Assembly: GCA_943704525.1 (NCBI GenBank)
Contig: CALSCQ010002311.1
Location: 1 to 23,152 of the forward strand
Source of the DNA: Pigoraptor vietnamica
Taxonomy: Eukaryota; Opisthokonta; Filasterea
Direction of reading: 5' to 3'
DNA length: 23,152 bases
A program made the position numbers and the translations under genes. Below the pieces are notes generated by a model. That model was not told the DNA's origin, ran no database searches, and saw only the letters and a program-made list of their open reading frames with translations. Positions 8,851 through 18,973 of the stretch are shown here, piece by piece. How positions within the stretch are numbered: the stretch's first letter is position 1; each line of letters opens with the position of its first letter.

Positions 8851-11162
8851 TTATGTGTCACCCGTCGCTCTCCGCATGCCCTCAATCCTGCGCACGATCG
8901 TTGTGAACTCTGGGCGCTCCGGCGGGCTGATGGCGCAGCAGTCGATCGCCAGGTGCATGAGGCTCTCAGGGCACCCCGCGCACGACGGGTGCCGCCGGAA
9001 CTTGTCAACGTCGAGGCCAAACTCGGGCGTGCGCGGCATTTCGTCCGGGTCCGCCTTCATGCGACCGATGATCTCGCAGAGCACAATGCCGTACGAGAAC
9101 ACGTCGATTTTGGCGTCGTATTCCTCGCCGCGGAGCATTTCAGGTGCCATCCTGCGAAGGGGCGTCAGCGCTCAACACACCGCACCGCACGCGCCCTCAC
9201 CAACCCCTGCGCCCGTCGAACTCAACCCCCTCACAGGCATCACCAGCAGCCACCCTGCGCCAGAACCCCACATGCACCACCAACGGCCACCCTTGCGCCC
9301 CATCGCAACCCATACGACCCGAGCGCGCCACACACCCACCAGTAGGGCGAGCCAGCCACCGTCATGCGCTGCGCACGGTCCGACACGGAGCGCGCGAGGC
9401 CAAAGTCCGCGACGACGAGCGACATGTTGGACCGCACGAGGCAGTTCTTGCTCTTCAGGTCGCGGTGGATGACGCGCATCGAGTGCAGGTAGGCCATGCC
9501 GCGGGCAATGTCGTGCGAGAAGCGCACGCGGAGGGACCACGGCAGGTCCGCCGCGGGGTTCTTGAGGAGCTTTCGGAGCGTGCCGCCCTCGATGTATTCC
9601 GTGATGAGGTGCAGCTTGCGGTCGCGCACAAACACACCGATGAACTCGAGGATGTTCGGGTGGAGGAGCGTCTTGAGCAGCGACACCTCCTTCAGGAAGC
9701 TCACGCGCGCCTCCTTGTCGTACGACTTGAGCTCCTTCAGCACCATCACCGACCCCGTGTGCCGGTGCGTCACCTTGAACACCTCCCCGTAAAAGCCCTT
9801 GCCGATGCGCTCCCCCACCTCCAGGTCCGCCAGCCGGAAGATGCGCGACGACAGCCGCCGGTGCATCTGCGGCGGAGACGCGGCTAGGTCTGCCTCGTCC
9901 CCGCTGTCGAGCAGCGACTCGGGCCGTGACGCGCTTTCTGCGTCAGCCGATGAGCGCACGCCGACGGCCGTGTCGCCGGGAAGCTCGATTGAGGGCGTGC
10001 AGGCACCGCTCGAAACCGGAGTGCCTGAGGCAGTTATTCGACAGGTCACGAGACCATGCAGGTGCACCCACCATTCACAATTGCAGAGACAGGGAGAGAG
10101 CATGAACACAAGACAGAGAAATGGAACCCCCACTCACTTGCGGAAGCACAGGGCCGCACGCGGAGCACGAGGTCGCCCGCGGCGCTCTTCAACATGGCTG
10201 TCACCTCGTCCAGCGAGCGACCGGCCGTCGACGCCCCATTCACCTCCACTATCTCATCGCCCACGCTCACATCGCCGCAGCTGTCCGCGCGTGAGCCCGG
10301 CAGAAGCCGCGACACGAAGATGCCGGACACGCGCTCGGCGCCGTTTCCCTCGCGTATGTACATACCAAGCAGTCCGCCCGTCGGTGGGCGCACAATAGCC
10401 ACGCGTTTGGTGCCGTCGGCCTCCGCAGCGGTGCGGCTTGCTGTGCGAGGCAAAGGGAATGGTTCGCCAGGTGAGCGGAGGGAAAGGAAGAAAGAATGCA
10501 CCCAGACAGCACACCAAACCCACTCTGTCGCACGGGCGGGTCGCGCGGCGGCAGCGGGGACGACGGCGAAGGCGAGGCCTGCGCGCAGCTCGCGCAGTGC
10601 ACGCCCGTCGATCGGAGCGCAAAGAGCTCGCCCACGTCGAGCATTTTGCCGCACGCAACGCAGACAAAGCACTCGGTGTGGTAGAGGCGGTCCTGCGCGG
10701 CCATGATCGGCCCCGTGATGTACTGGCCGCAGCCGTGGCAGCGCTTGCCGAAGCGCAGGAGGAAGCACCCCTCGCAATAGGGGCTCCCATCTCGCTCGTA
10801 GTAGTACTTGTCGAGGGCACTCGCGCAGTCCGTGCACCTGAGACACGCGAACAGGGGCACCGGCAATCAGCCACCAAACCAAACAAAATGGCGGCCTCCG
10901 GTGTCTCGCGCACACGTTGCCGCATGTCCTCGGCACATTCGCGCGCGCCGCAGCCGCCACTCACCGAAAGCAGGCCTGGTGCCACTCGCGGCCCATGGCC
11001 TGCAGCACGCGCTGCTCGACCACGCGCTCGCGGCAACGGTGACACACTGCAGAGACGCGCGTCAGCAACGGCCCATGCACACTGCAGCAATGGATGGCGC
11101 AGACAGCGGCAACACCCACCCGATGCCGCCGTGCGCGCGGACGGCGGCTGCGCGTCCGCCAT
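8851..11162 (-). CDS. LIMK: LIM kinase (LIM-LIM-PDZ-protein kinase)
   Basis: LIM kinases phosphorylate cofilin at Ser3, switch it off and so stabilise actin filaments. Six exons (11162-11120, 11046-10965, 10837-10524, 10440-10138, 10024-9340, 9151-8851) join to 575 residues; human LIMK1 has 647. LIM1 ligands are C16, C19, H37, C40, C43, C46, C63 and C66. LIM2 ligands are C75, C78, H95, C98, C101, C104, C123 and C126. A PDZ domain spans about 155-245 (GGLLGMYI, VGDEIVEVNG). The kinase (about 312-570) has GKGFYG (322-327), K344, E360, HRDLKSKN (434-441), DFG (454-456) and TVAGSPYWMAPEM, where T469 matches the activating Thr508 of LIMK1. Two features differ from animal LIMKs: the catalytic loop reads DLKSKN, as in ordinary TKL kinases, instead of DLNSHN, and the basic activation-loop insert is missing. 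The donor at 10523 was chosen on phase and GTGGGT consensus. The gene is head to head with slingshot. Confidence 0.93.
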
Positions 11163-11812
11163 CCGCCCCTATACGCCGTCACACCAGCACCGACACGCGC
11201 GACCGAAAGTGCGGCCAAAAGCGGCCGCCCAAGAATGCGCGGTCAGATCGAGAGGCGGTTTCGGCAGACGCACAACGCGCACATGCATGCCCGAGTACTG
11301 TCACAAGCAGCGGACGACGCGCAACGGAGAGCCAGCAAGTGTGATGGGTCCAGTGATATCCCACTCCTGTCCGAGCATCCGGGGTGACTGCACAGTGTCA
11401 ACAAACCACACAGACTGGCAAGGGCGGCGAATTTTCGCAATGAAACGGGCTCTTCCCCAGTCTGTTTGCTCGAGGGAGTCTGCGTGGACGGCGCGTCATC
11501 TGTCGCTGTGGGTGGCTGTCGCTCCTCCTCGTACCCTTGCGGTCGCACAGCAGCGCACTCACTCTTCATGCAGCGGGCGCTGTCCTGTTCTGCGGCGCAT
11601 GCACGGCACGAAGTGGAAGCGTCGCAAGGCCAACCAGCGCGCAGTGACAGCGATACCTGCGCATCCTGGCGCTTGCGGGCGGACGCTCAACTCCGCACTC
11701 TTGGGCCGTGCGCGGAAGGCGAATGGGTGCGCGCACTATGCCGCGCGCATCCACACTCTAAGTAGAGACACGCGCATTGCGGTCAAACTGCCGTCTCCTC
11801 ACATCAACTGCG
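11163..11812. promoter_or_regulatory. Shared divergent promoter region of LIM kinase and slingshot
   Basis: This 650-bp interval lies between two start codons pointing away from each other. I see no conserved ORF, RNA gene or repeat in it. It must hold both 5' leaders and both core promoters. No TATA box is obvious. It is the only DNA that could co-ordinate transcription of the kinase and phosphatase locally. Confidence 0.6.
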
Positions 11813-12561
11813 ATGGCGGACGACAGCGGGCACGGCGGCCCCTCGACGTCGGCATTCCTCACGCAGCCGCTTGCGTCGCACGGGCGGTCGCTTTCGGAGG
11901 GGATGTTGTGCGTCGATGCGCCGGAAGGGCTCGCGCGACAGACTTCGTCGCCGCCGGGCGGTGGCAGCGACCCTGACCTCGCCAAGCCGCCCACGGGAAA
12001 GCGCCACTCTCAGGTGATGAAGCTCGTGACGGCATTCGAGCAGCTGCCCGCGCGCCCGGAACAGGCCGCGCCGGTGACGCCCGCGCAGCAGACCGCGCTG
12101 GAGGACGCGAAGGTCGATCCCAACCTGTTTAGCATGTCGCGGACCGTATTTGAACAGCACGGCCGCGCGCGGAGTCTCGACGCAGGCACGCCGCAAACTG
12201 CGCCGCCGCACGCCGCCCTCCACGGCCACCACGGGCACCACGCACACCACGCGCACGCGCACGGGGAAGGCGATCGGCCGCGCGGGCATCCGCGACGCAC
12301 GTCGATAATCATGCAGGAGACGCAGGACGTGGTGCACGATGCGGGCGCTGACGTGCGCGTTGTCACGGTGCCGCGCCCGAGCTTCAGCCGCCGACTGTCG
12401 TTCATCACATCAAAGCACGTGGCGCAGGAGCTCGACACGACGGACGAAAGCGCGGTTCAGGCGTCTGTCGCTGCGGCTGTGGACGGCGCGGATGCAGCAA
12501 ATGACGGTGCGTCGACTTGTGTTCTGTGCATCGCTTCGCCAATGTCACCCCTGCTGACACC

Positions 12562-12614
<53 letters not shown>

Positions 12615-13875
12615 CCTTGCAGGCTCCATTCAGCGCGCGCTGCAGTGGCTGATTGAGACACTTCAGCCGACGGAAATGTGCCGCATGATCGTGGAGCTGG
12701 ACGCCACCGGCGTGGGGACGAGCGGCTCGAACTTCCTCGCCCTCATCGCCAGCCGGCAGAACCCGAGCGAGTGCGTGCTCATCACGCTCGACCGCCTCCC
12801 GCAGACGCCCTCGTCGCCAGCACCACCGGCGCCTTCCGAGGCTACGTCGGGCGGGCGCTTTGCCGTGGGCATCGTGCTGCCGCTCTTCAGACACATGTCG
12901 GTGCATCTCAAGGGCGACGGCACGTTCTCCGTCGAAACAGAGACGCGCCGGCGATACACGTTCAAGACGTCCTCGGTGCGCAGCATGTGGTCAACAATCA
13001 TGACGGTGCGTGACGCGCTCGATCGCGCGCACAAGGCGAATGTGTACGAAGGGGCGTCGGGCCCAAAGTGGGCGGCTGTTTACGAGCAGCTTGCGTCGCC
13101 GCTGCGCATGCTGCGGACGGACACGGCGGACGGTCGGCCGGAGTCGCCCGAGCCGACGCGCGCCGTGTACGTGGAGGCTGCGCCCGGGGAGCCGTACCGC
13201 CCCACGCGCGACGAGCTCGTGCGGCAGCTGCGCGAGGTGATGATGCACGCGGACCTGGACAACATCACGTGCAAGGACGTGCGCGATGCGCTGGAGGGGC
13301 ACTTTGGGATTCCGCTCGTGTTTTGCAAGGAGTTTATCGACGAGCAGATGATGCAGATTGTCGGGCAGATGGACCCGCCCTCGCGGATTTTCGACCACCT
13401 CTACCTCGGCTCCGAATGGAACGCGTCCAACAAGCGCGAGCTCGAGAGCAACGGGATCGGCTACGTGCTGAACATGGCCCTCGAGATCGACAACTTCTTC
13501 CCGGGCCACTTCACGTACCACCACTGCATCATCCACGACGAGCCCACGGAGCAGATCCTCCCGCTCTTCGACACGACCTACAAGTTTATCAAGCGCGCGA
13601 AGGACGCCAACTCGCGGCTCCTCGTGCACTGCAAGATGGGCGTGAGCCGCTCCGCGACGGTCGTCATTGCGTATGCGATGAAGGCGAACAACTGGACGCT
13701 CCAGGAGGCGTACACGTACGTGCGGTCGCGGCGCGCCTGCGTGCGGCCGAACCCGGGGTTCCTCGAGCAGCTGCGCGAGTACGAGGGCATTCTCCGAGCG
13801 AACCGCTTCCAGCGCCAGTTTGAGAGTGAGGGCGACGCAGCGGCGCCGTCGGAGGCCCAGCAAGAACGGCAATGA
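11813..13875 (+). CDS. SSH: Slingshot-type cofilin phosphatase (SSH-N, DEK-C, dual-specificity phosphatase)
   Basis: Slingshot phosphatases remove the LIMK-added phosphate from cofilin Ser3 and so reactivate actin turnover. Two exons (11813-12506, 12623-13875) join to 648 residues. Residues 1-232 are poorly conserved, with a His-rich run (GHHGHHAHHAHAHG) near 137-152. The SSH-N domain spans about 233-420. A DEK-C domain at about 426-480 contains DNITCKDVRDALE and KEFIDEQMMQIVGQMD. The phosphatase domain (about 484-625) contains IFDHLYLGSEWNASN and the active-site loop HCKMGVSRSA, with nucleophile C568 and R574, and ends RPNPGFLEQLREYEGIL. These are slingshot-specific, not generic DSP, signatures. 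The protein stops soon after the catalytic domain, so it lacks the long tail that carries the 14-3-3 and extra actin-binding sites in animal SSH1. The single intron is mostly an AC repeat. Confidence 0.96.
12563..12612 (+). repeat. (AC)n microsatellite inside the slingshot intron
   Basis: About 24 AC units fill nearly half of the 116-nt intron 12507-12622 and end about ten bases before the acceptor, where a pyrimidine tract would normally be. In the transcript this is a CA repeat, a class of element bound by hnRNP L-type splicing regulators in animals. A role here is speculative. Confidence 0.9.
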
Positions 13876-14143
13876 AGTCTTTGGATTCACAGTGTGTGCT
13901 TGTGTTACTTGCCTCTTGCCCACACGTTCATAACCGCGCGCTGATTGGCTGGGCGTCTGGGACCCGGACACCCACTCACGTGCTGCCTGTGCTGTTTCTT
14001 CTTTTTTTTTTTTTGCAACAAAAAACGTCTGCCTCTTCAGCCTTCTCCTGCGACTTACACTTTGGCACTCGCGCGAAATGGGCACGCGCGCCCTTCACGG
14101 GGTTAACCTGTGCTGAGCATCCGCGCGCGGAGCGTTCTCGGCC
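13876..14143 (+). other. Intergenic region between slingshot and bHLH gene
   Basis: This is the only same-strand gene boundary in the window. It must hold the slingshot 3' end and the promoter of the bHLH gene in 268 bp. It contains a T-rich run near 13997-14013 and a GGTTAACC palindrome at 14101-14108. No AATAAA is seen. Confidence 0.5.
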
Positions 14144-15184
14144 ATGTCTGACGGCGGTGCGGACGACGCAGTGCTGCGCCTGTTTGCGCAGATGCAGGTG
14201 CCTGCCGCAGAGTATGCGAGGACCGGCGGGGGCGCGGGGTGGGCTGCCGAGGCGGCGCTTGCGGGCGCAGCCATGGCCCTCCCTTCCGCCGTGCCTGCGA
14301 CCGCGCTGAGCCACGGCCCCCACCCGCACGACGCCGCTTGCCCGTGGAGCGCGTTTGACTGGCGCATCGTGTCGCCCACGCTGCACGCGTTTGGCATCGA
14401 CGACCCCACGCTTTCCTTCCTCTCGGACTCGAGCCTGGCGTGCCTCTACGGCGCGCCCTGTCCGTTGCCGCAACCCGCGAGCGACGTCTGCCTGGCGGCC
14501 GCGGGCACCGACGCCGACGCAGGCGCCGCGCTCGCCGCCGTCGCAGTGGCCGCATGCGCCGCAGAGCCCACGCCCCACGTGCACGGCGCCCGGGCCGCCT
14601 GCCCCATCCTGCCCCGTGGCGCCAGCGTCGCCGTCGCCGCCCGCAGCAACTATGAGAAGATTGCGGCGCTGGTGGACAAGGGATGCGAGGGGGACGGCGC
14701 CACACACACAGCGGCCACGCCCGCGGCCGAGGTCAAATGCGACGAGGCCTGCGATGCGCCGTGTGCGTGCTCGCCGGGTGAGGAAGACGACATGGACGAC
14801 GAGCTGGCGTTCGCGGATGAGCTTGTGGACAGCGTGCGGGCGCGGCGCAGCATGCACACGACCACGGAGCGTGCGCGGCGCGCGTCGCTCAAGGCGGGAT
14901 TTGCGGACCTGCAGAGCGTGGTGCCGCGGGCGCCGCGTGCCGATGGGCGCGGCGCGGGCAAGGGCCGTGGGGTGCGCGCGAGCAAGGCGACGCTGCTGGC
15001 GGACGCTGCCGTCCACATTCGCACGCTGCAGGCTCAGCTCGACGCCTCGGAGGCGCGCGCGCGGGCGCTCGGGGCCGAGAACGAGGAGCTGCGCCATGCG
15101 CTGGCAAGAATGACCGGGGGGATCATCAAGCACGTGCAGGCGGCGCACTGCGTGGGCGACGACGAGCGCAAGCCGTTTGCGTGA
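14144..15184 (+). CDS. bHLH-leucine-zipper transcription factor, Mlx/Max-like
   Basis: A single exon of 346 residues encodes a putative nuclear E-box-binding factor. The basic region (about 232-246) carries H238, E242 and R246, the H-E-R triad of class B bHLH proteins that read CACGTG. Helix 1 runs SLKAGFADLQSVVP. A Gly/Arg-rich loop of about 18 residues follows, then helix 2 with ASKATLLADAAVHIRTLQAQL and a zipper (leucines at heptad spacing to about 322). The long loop and the LQSVVP and SKATLL motifs point to the Mlx/Mondo or USF-like groups rather than Myc. No transcription factor partner is visible in the window. The N-terminal two thirds is Ala-rich and low in complexity, with no domain I recognise. 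It is the only gene in the window without an intron. An acidic patch (EEDDMDDELAFADE, about 211-224) precedes the basic region. Confidence 0.8.
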   Translation: MSDGGADDAVLRLFAQMQVPAAEYARTGGGAGWAAEAALAGAAMALPSAVPATALSHGPHPHDAACPWSAFDWRIVSPTLHAFGIDDPTLSFLSDSSLACLYGAPCPLPQPASDVCLAAAGTDADAGAALAAVAVAACAAEPTPHVHGARAACPILPRGASVAVAARSNYEKIAALVDKGCEGDGATHTAATPAAEVKCDEACDAPCACSPGEEDDMDDELAFADELVDSVRARRSMHTTTERARRASLKAGFADLQSVVPRAPRADGRGAGKGRGVRASKATLLADAAVHIRTLQAQLDASEARARALGAENEELRHALARMTGGIIKHVQAAHCVGDDERKPFA

Positions 15185-15289
15185 GCGCAGTGTGTGCGTA
15201 CATGTGTGTGTTTCCGTGCGTGCGTGCGTTGCCTATCGATTGCGTTGCGTGATGAAATGCAGCAAAAACGAGCTTTAATTTCGAGCCCT
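15185..15289. terminator. Convergent 3' region with ATTAAA signal for the RNR gene
   Basis: The bHLH stop and the RNR stop face each other across 105 bp. On the minus strand ATTAAA (15279-15274) lies about 11 nt after the RNR stop and is a plausible poly(A) signal. A GT-rich stretch at 15187-15230 could act as a downstream element for the bHLH transcript. Confidence 0.4.
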
Positions 15290-18200
15290 TCACGAGAGCA
15301 CGGGCGCCCCTCTCGCCGGCCGCATCGTCAGTTCGCACGAGGACGAGTCGCAGAACATGTCTGGCTGCTGGTCCTCGCCAGGGTCCTTGGAGGCGTTCAC
15401 GTCGAAGGACTTCAGGCCAGCCACCATGCGCTCGTATGTCGCGCGGTCGATGGGCTCGTACGGCATCTGCGCGTACGCGTTGTTGTCCCGTGGGAGAAAC
15501 GACACGCCTGCGCACATGTAGCAATTTAGCCATGCCGTATACCAAGAGGGGGGGGGGGGGGGGGAGGAAGGGGACAGTGACGCACCCTTGAGGGAAAACT
15601 GGAAGTAGTCGAGCGCGTGCTTGATCTGCGGTCCCTCGGTGACCGGATCGAACGTCACGGTGCAGCTGACCTGTGCGGACAAGGGCATTGGCATAGGAAC
15701 ACACGATACCAACAAACACGCACGGATTCCACGCCCATCCACACACAGGCACAGGCACCGACCCACAACACACACACACGCGCACACACATGCACACGCA
15801 CACAAGTGCAGACACAGGCACACAAAACACGCGCGCACACACACAAGAGTGCAGACACAGGCACACAAAACATGCGCGCGCACACACAAGAGTGCAGACA
15901 CAGGCACACAAAACACGCGCGCACACACACAAGAGTGCAGACACAGGCACACAAAACACGCGCGCACACACACAAGAGTGCAGACACAGGCACACAAAAC
16001 ACGCGCGCACACCCACAAGAGTGCAGACACAGGCCCACAACACACATGCGCGGACTCACACGCACACACACACAAGTGCAGGCACAGGCCCACAAAGCAC
16101 ACGCGCGCACACACACGCACACACACACAAGTGCAGGCACAGGCGCACAAAGCACACACGCGCGCACACACACGCACACACACAAGTGCAGGCACGGGCA
16201 CACAAAACACGGCACCGACACACACCACGCACGCACCTGATTGTCGGCCCAGTACTTCTGGAGGAAGCTTGCGAGCGACAGCTGCTCCCACATCGTTATC
16301 TCGTTGATCGATCGGATGCCCTCGCCCATGTCCACGGGGATCGACACAATAACCGTCTGGTCCGGCGACACTGCGGCGGGAAGAATACGGCTCGCTCGAG
16401 CGTGTTCGCATGCAGAAGAAAGACTGAAACAAAGGAGATACAAAAACAGAATGGGATTGCACAAGACCCACCGACGCAAGGCTCCAGGCTGTACCCCGCC
16501 CGCTTCAGGGGCTTGAGGAGGTCCGAGCGCACCGACAACCGCACGCGACGGATGCAGTAGCGGCTGATGGGATAGTGCATGCCGGGAGTGGCTGCGCAAC
16601 AGAGCGGGGCGCGTGAGCACGCACATGCGAGACATTGCGCACGTGATACCCCACTCGACCCACCGCCGGCAAGTAGGGACACGGTGCCGCTCGGCTTCAC
16701 GCTCGTCAGCTTAATCGATCGCGGAATCGTCAGGCGGTCCGAAATTCTGCACACGCATTTGTCAGATAAGATCTCTAGCGCAGGGCGACTGGCAGCGACC
16801 ACCCACTCCTCATCATACAGCTGGAGGGCCTTGTAGCCGCGCTCGCACCAGTCGTGAAGATTCTTCAGGCCTGCGCGCAGCCCGCGGCCAGCGTCAATCA
16901 ACACGGGACCATCCTATCCAATATCCGACCCCGCGACACAACGGGAGAGTGATGTTGAAACACCTCGAGTCCGTCGTCAACAGCACGCAACCCCAACCAG
17001 ATGAGAGGCGAGTGGGCGCAGGCGATGGAAGGGAGCCTATAAGCCCACAAACCCACCATGGCGCGAAATAAACTGCGCAATGCCGCTCATGCTGCACCCG
17101 ATGCGCCTGTTGCGCAGTAACACGCGGTTCGTCTCCGGCCAGTGCGTCTCCCCTGCGCACAACCAATCAGCGCACCACTCACAAAGGCGCCGCACGACCA
17201 CCACACAGCGCGCGTCCCCACCGAGCGTCACTGTCTTGGCATACAGAAACGCGCTCTTCAACGTCAGGAGAAAATCCTCGATGCTCTCGTGATTCGTGGG
17301 AAACGTCTCGACGAGGCAGCACAGCTCAAACGACTCAAGCGTCTGTTCGAGGCACGGGTTGCCGCCCGCCGCACGCCAGTCGCGGTTGTTCGGCGGGTCC
17401 GCCATCCGCCCAAACTCGCGCATGTTCTGCAGCCACGCAAAGCCCGGCTCGCCGTTCAAGACCACGCGCTCGCACGAGGGCCCATAGTCCATGCCAATCT
17501 GGCAAAACACCTGCGCTTGCAAGGGAGCGTCGTCAGAGGGGACAGAGGCGTTTTGGTGACAGGAACCCGCGGGCGACGCGGGCCACCCACCGAATTGTTG
17601 CTCGTCCATGCGTACGGCTCCCTGTGCGGATTCTTGGCGTAGTTCTTCAGATCGAGATACTCCTCGCTCGACGGCGACCCAAACGCAATCTCCGCCGTGC
17701 GCCGCACCTGCGTTGAGCGAGTGTGGAAATCGACACTACGTTCAAGCAAGCAACAACCAAGGGAGGGCTCCGTTGCGTACGGGAAGCAACGTGCACACTG
17801 ATAACTCACATTGCCCGACACGACGCATCGGCCGATCAGGTTCATGATGTCCACAATCGCCGTCACAGAGAGCGGCTTGCCGGTCGCCTCGTCAAGAACG
17901 CGGCGCACGTCGACGTGCAGCCGCTCGAGGGGCTCGGGGCCGCTGCTCACGCCGCCAAAGGCCTGCGGGGAATCGCGCGCGACGTCATTTCACGGCGCGA
18001 AGAGCACGTGCGGATGCCCACCGAACGCACCTTTATCTTCTGGCCGGCGGGGCGGATGTTGTCGTACTTGAACGTCTGCGCAGCACATCCCGTGAGAACA
18101 ACCTCACGGTGACACAGAGGGAGACAGCGCGGCCACAGCACATACCACTGGCGCAGTGCCCTCAAAGTACGAATCGAGCAGGAGCTCCAGCGATTGAATC

Positions 18201-18917
18201 CACCCTGCAACACACGGCGCAGTGAGCACGGAGCATCACAACCTCCGAGCGGACAGACACACATACCCTCGCGAGAGTCGGGTATGTCATACACCACCGG
18301 CGCGGCCGTCGCGTCGACCCCCTTGACCGTGATGCGCTCAGCCGAGTTCAAGCCAGGGGGCAGGTCGGCGCCCTTCGTGTCAAAGCCCACGCCGACGCTA
18401 CAAGCGTGCGCAAGTGGGGTTAGGGTTAGGCGGCACAGCTCACACGCGAATAGCCATTCATGCATTCACCCATGGACGCTCATGCGCACATGCCGTCGCA
18501 GCCCCTCCAGACAGCATGAAACTAGGCACCATCGCACTCTCTCGCACGCGCAACCAAACAAGCAGCACACAGAGACCACCCCAGGCCACAGGCGAACAAC
18601 GTACCCGAGCATTGCGGCGTCCATAAGGAAGGCGAACGGCTTCGATTTCTTTGCGTCGGGGTCATGCATGCAGGCGGTGCTCACAAACCCGCAGTTGTTC
18701 AGCGCGGCATAGCACTTGCGCTCGTCGGTCAATGGGGAACCCATCGCCCAGAGCCCTGCGCGCCGCCGTCAGCGATGCGGCGACACCAAACAACGCACAC
18801 TGCGCACACCCTCACCGCGCCCCGGCGGAAGAAACTTCATTGCGAAAATGCGCTCGTACATGTCCATCGCCTCTTTCGACGCCTGCGTGAGTAACAGCAA
18901 CGGATGTCACAACGAGC

Positions 18918-18973
<56 letters not shown>

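Noticed and set aside
10438-11976. A 512-codon plus-strand open frame.
   Set aside because: It is antisense to the LIM kinase exons and the shared promoter. The other strand encodes LIM and PDZ domains with all zinc ligands, so this frame is a GC-rich shadow.
15840-16030. Regular repeats resembling a CRISPR array.
   Set aside because: The whole 43-bp period is repeated with no unique spacers, the DNA is eukaryotic, and it lies in an intron.
15126-16635. Minus-strand open frames of 300-390 codons through the RNR introns.
   Set aside because: They arise because the 43-bp AC-rich array lacks stops in several frames. They cross exon boundaries in the wrong frame, and the intron length (566) is not a multiple of three.
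16896-17056. Extra RNR coding sequence (DGPVLIDAGRGLRAG) before the exon at 16870.
   Set aside because: The family has only about six residues between the conserved Gly and the WCxxGY motif, which fits the exon starting at 16870.
18416-18430. GGGTTAGGGTTAGG, a possible interstitial telomere repeat.
   Set aside because: Only two units. On the RNR strand it reads CTAACCCTAACCCC just before an acceptor, which is better explained as branch-point and pyrimidine sequence.
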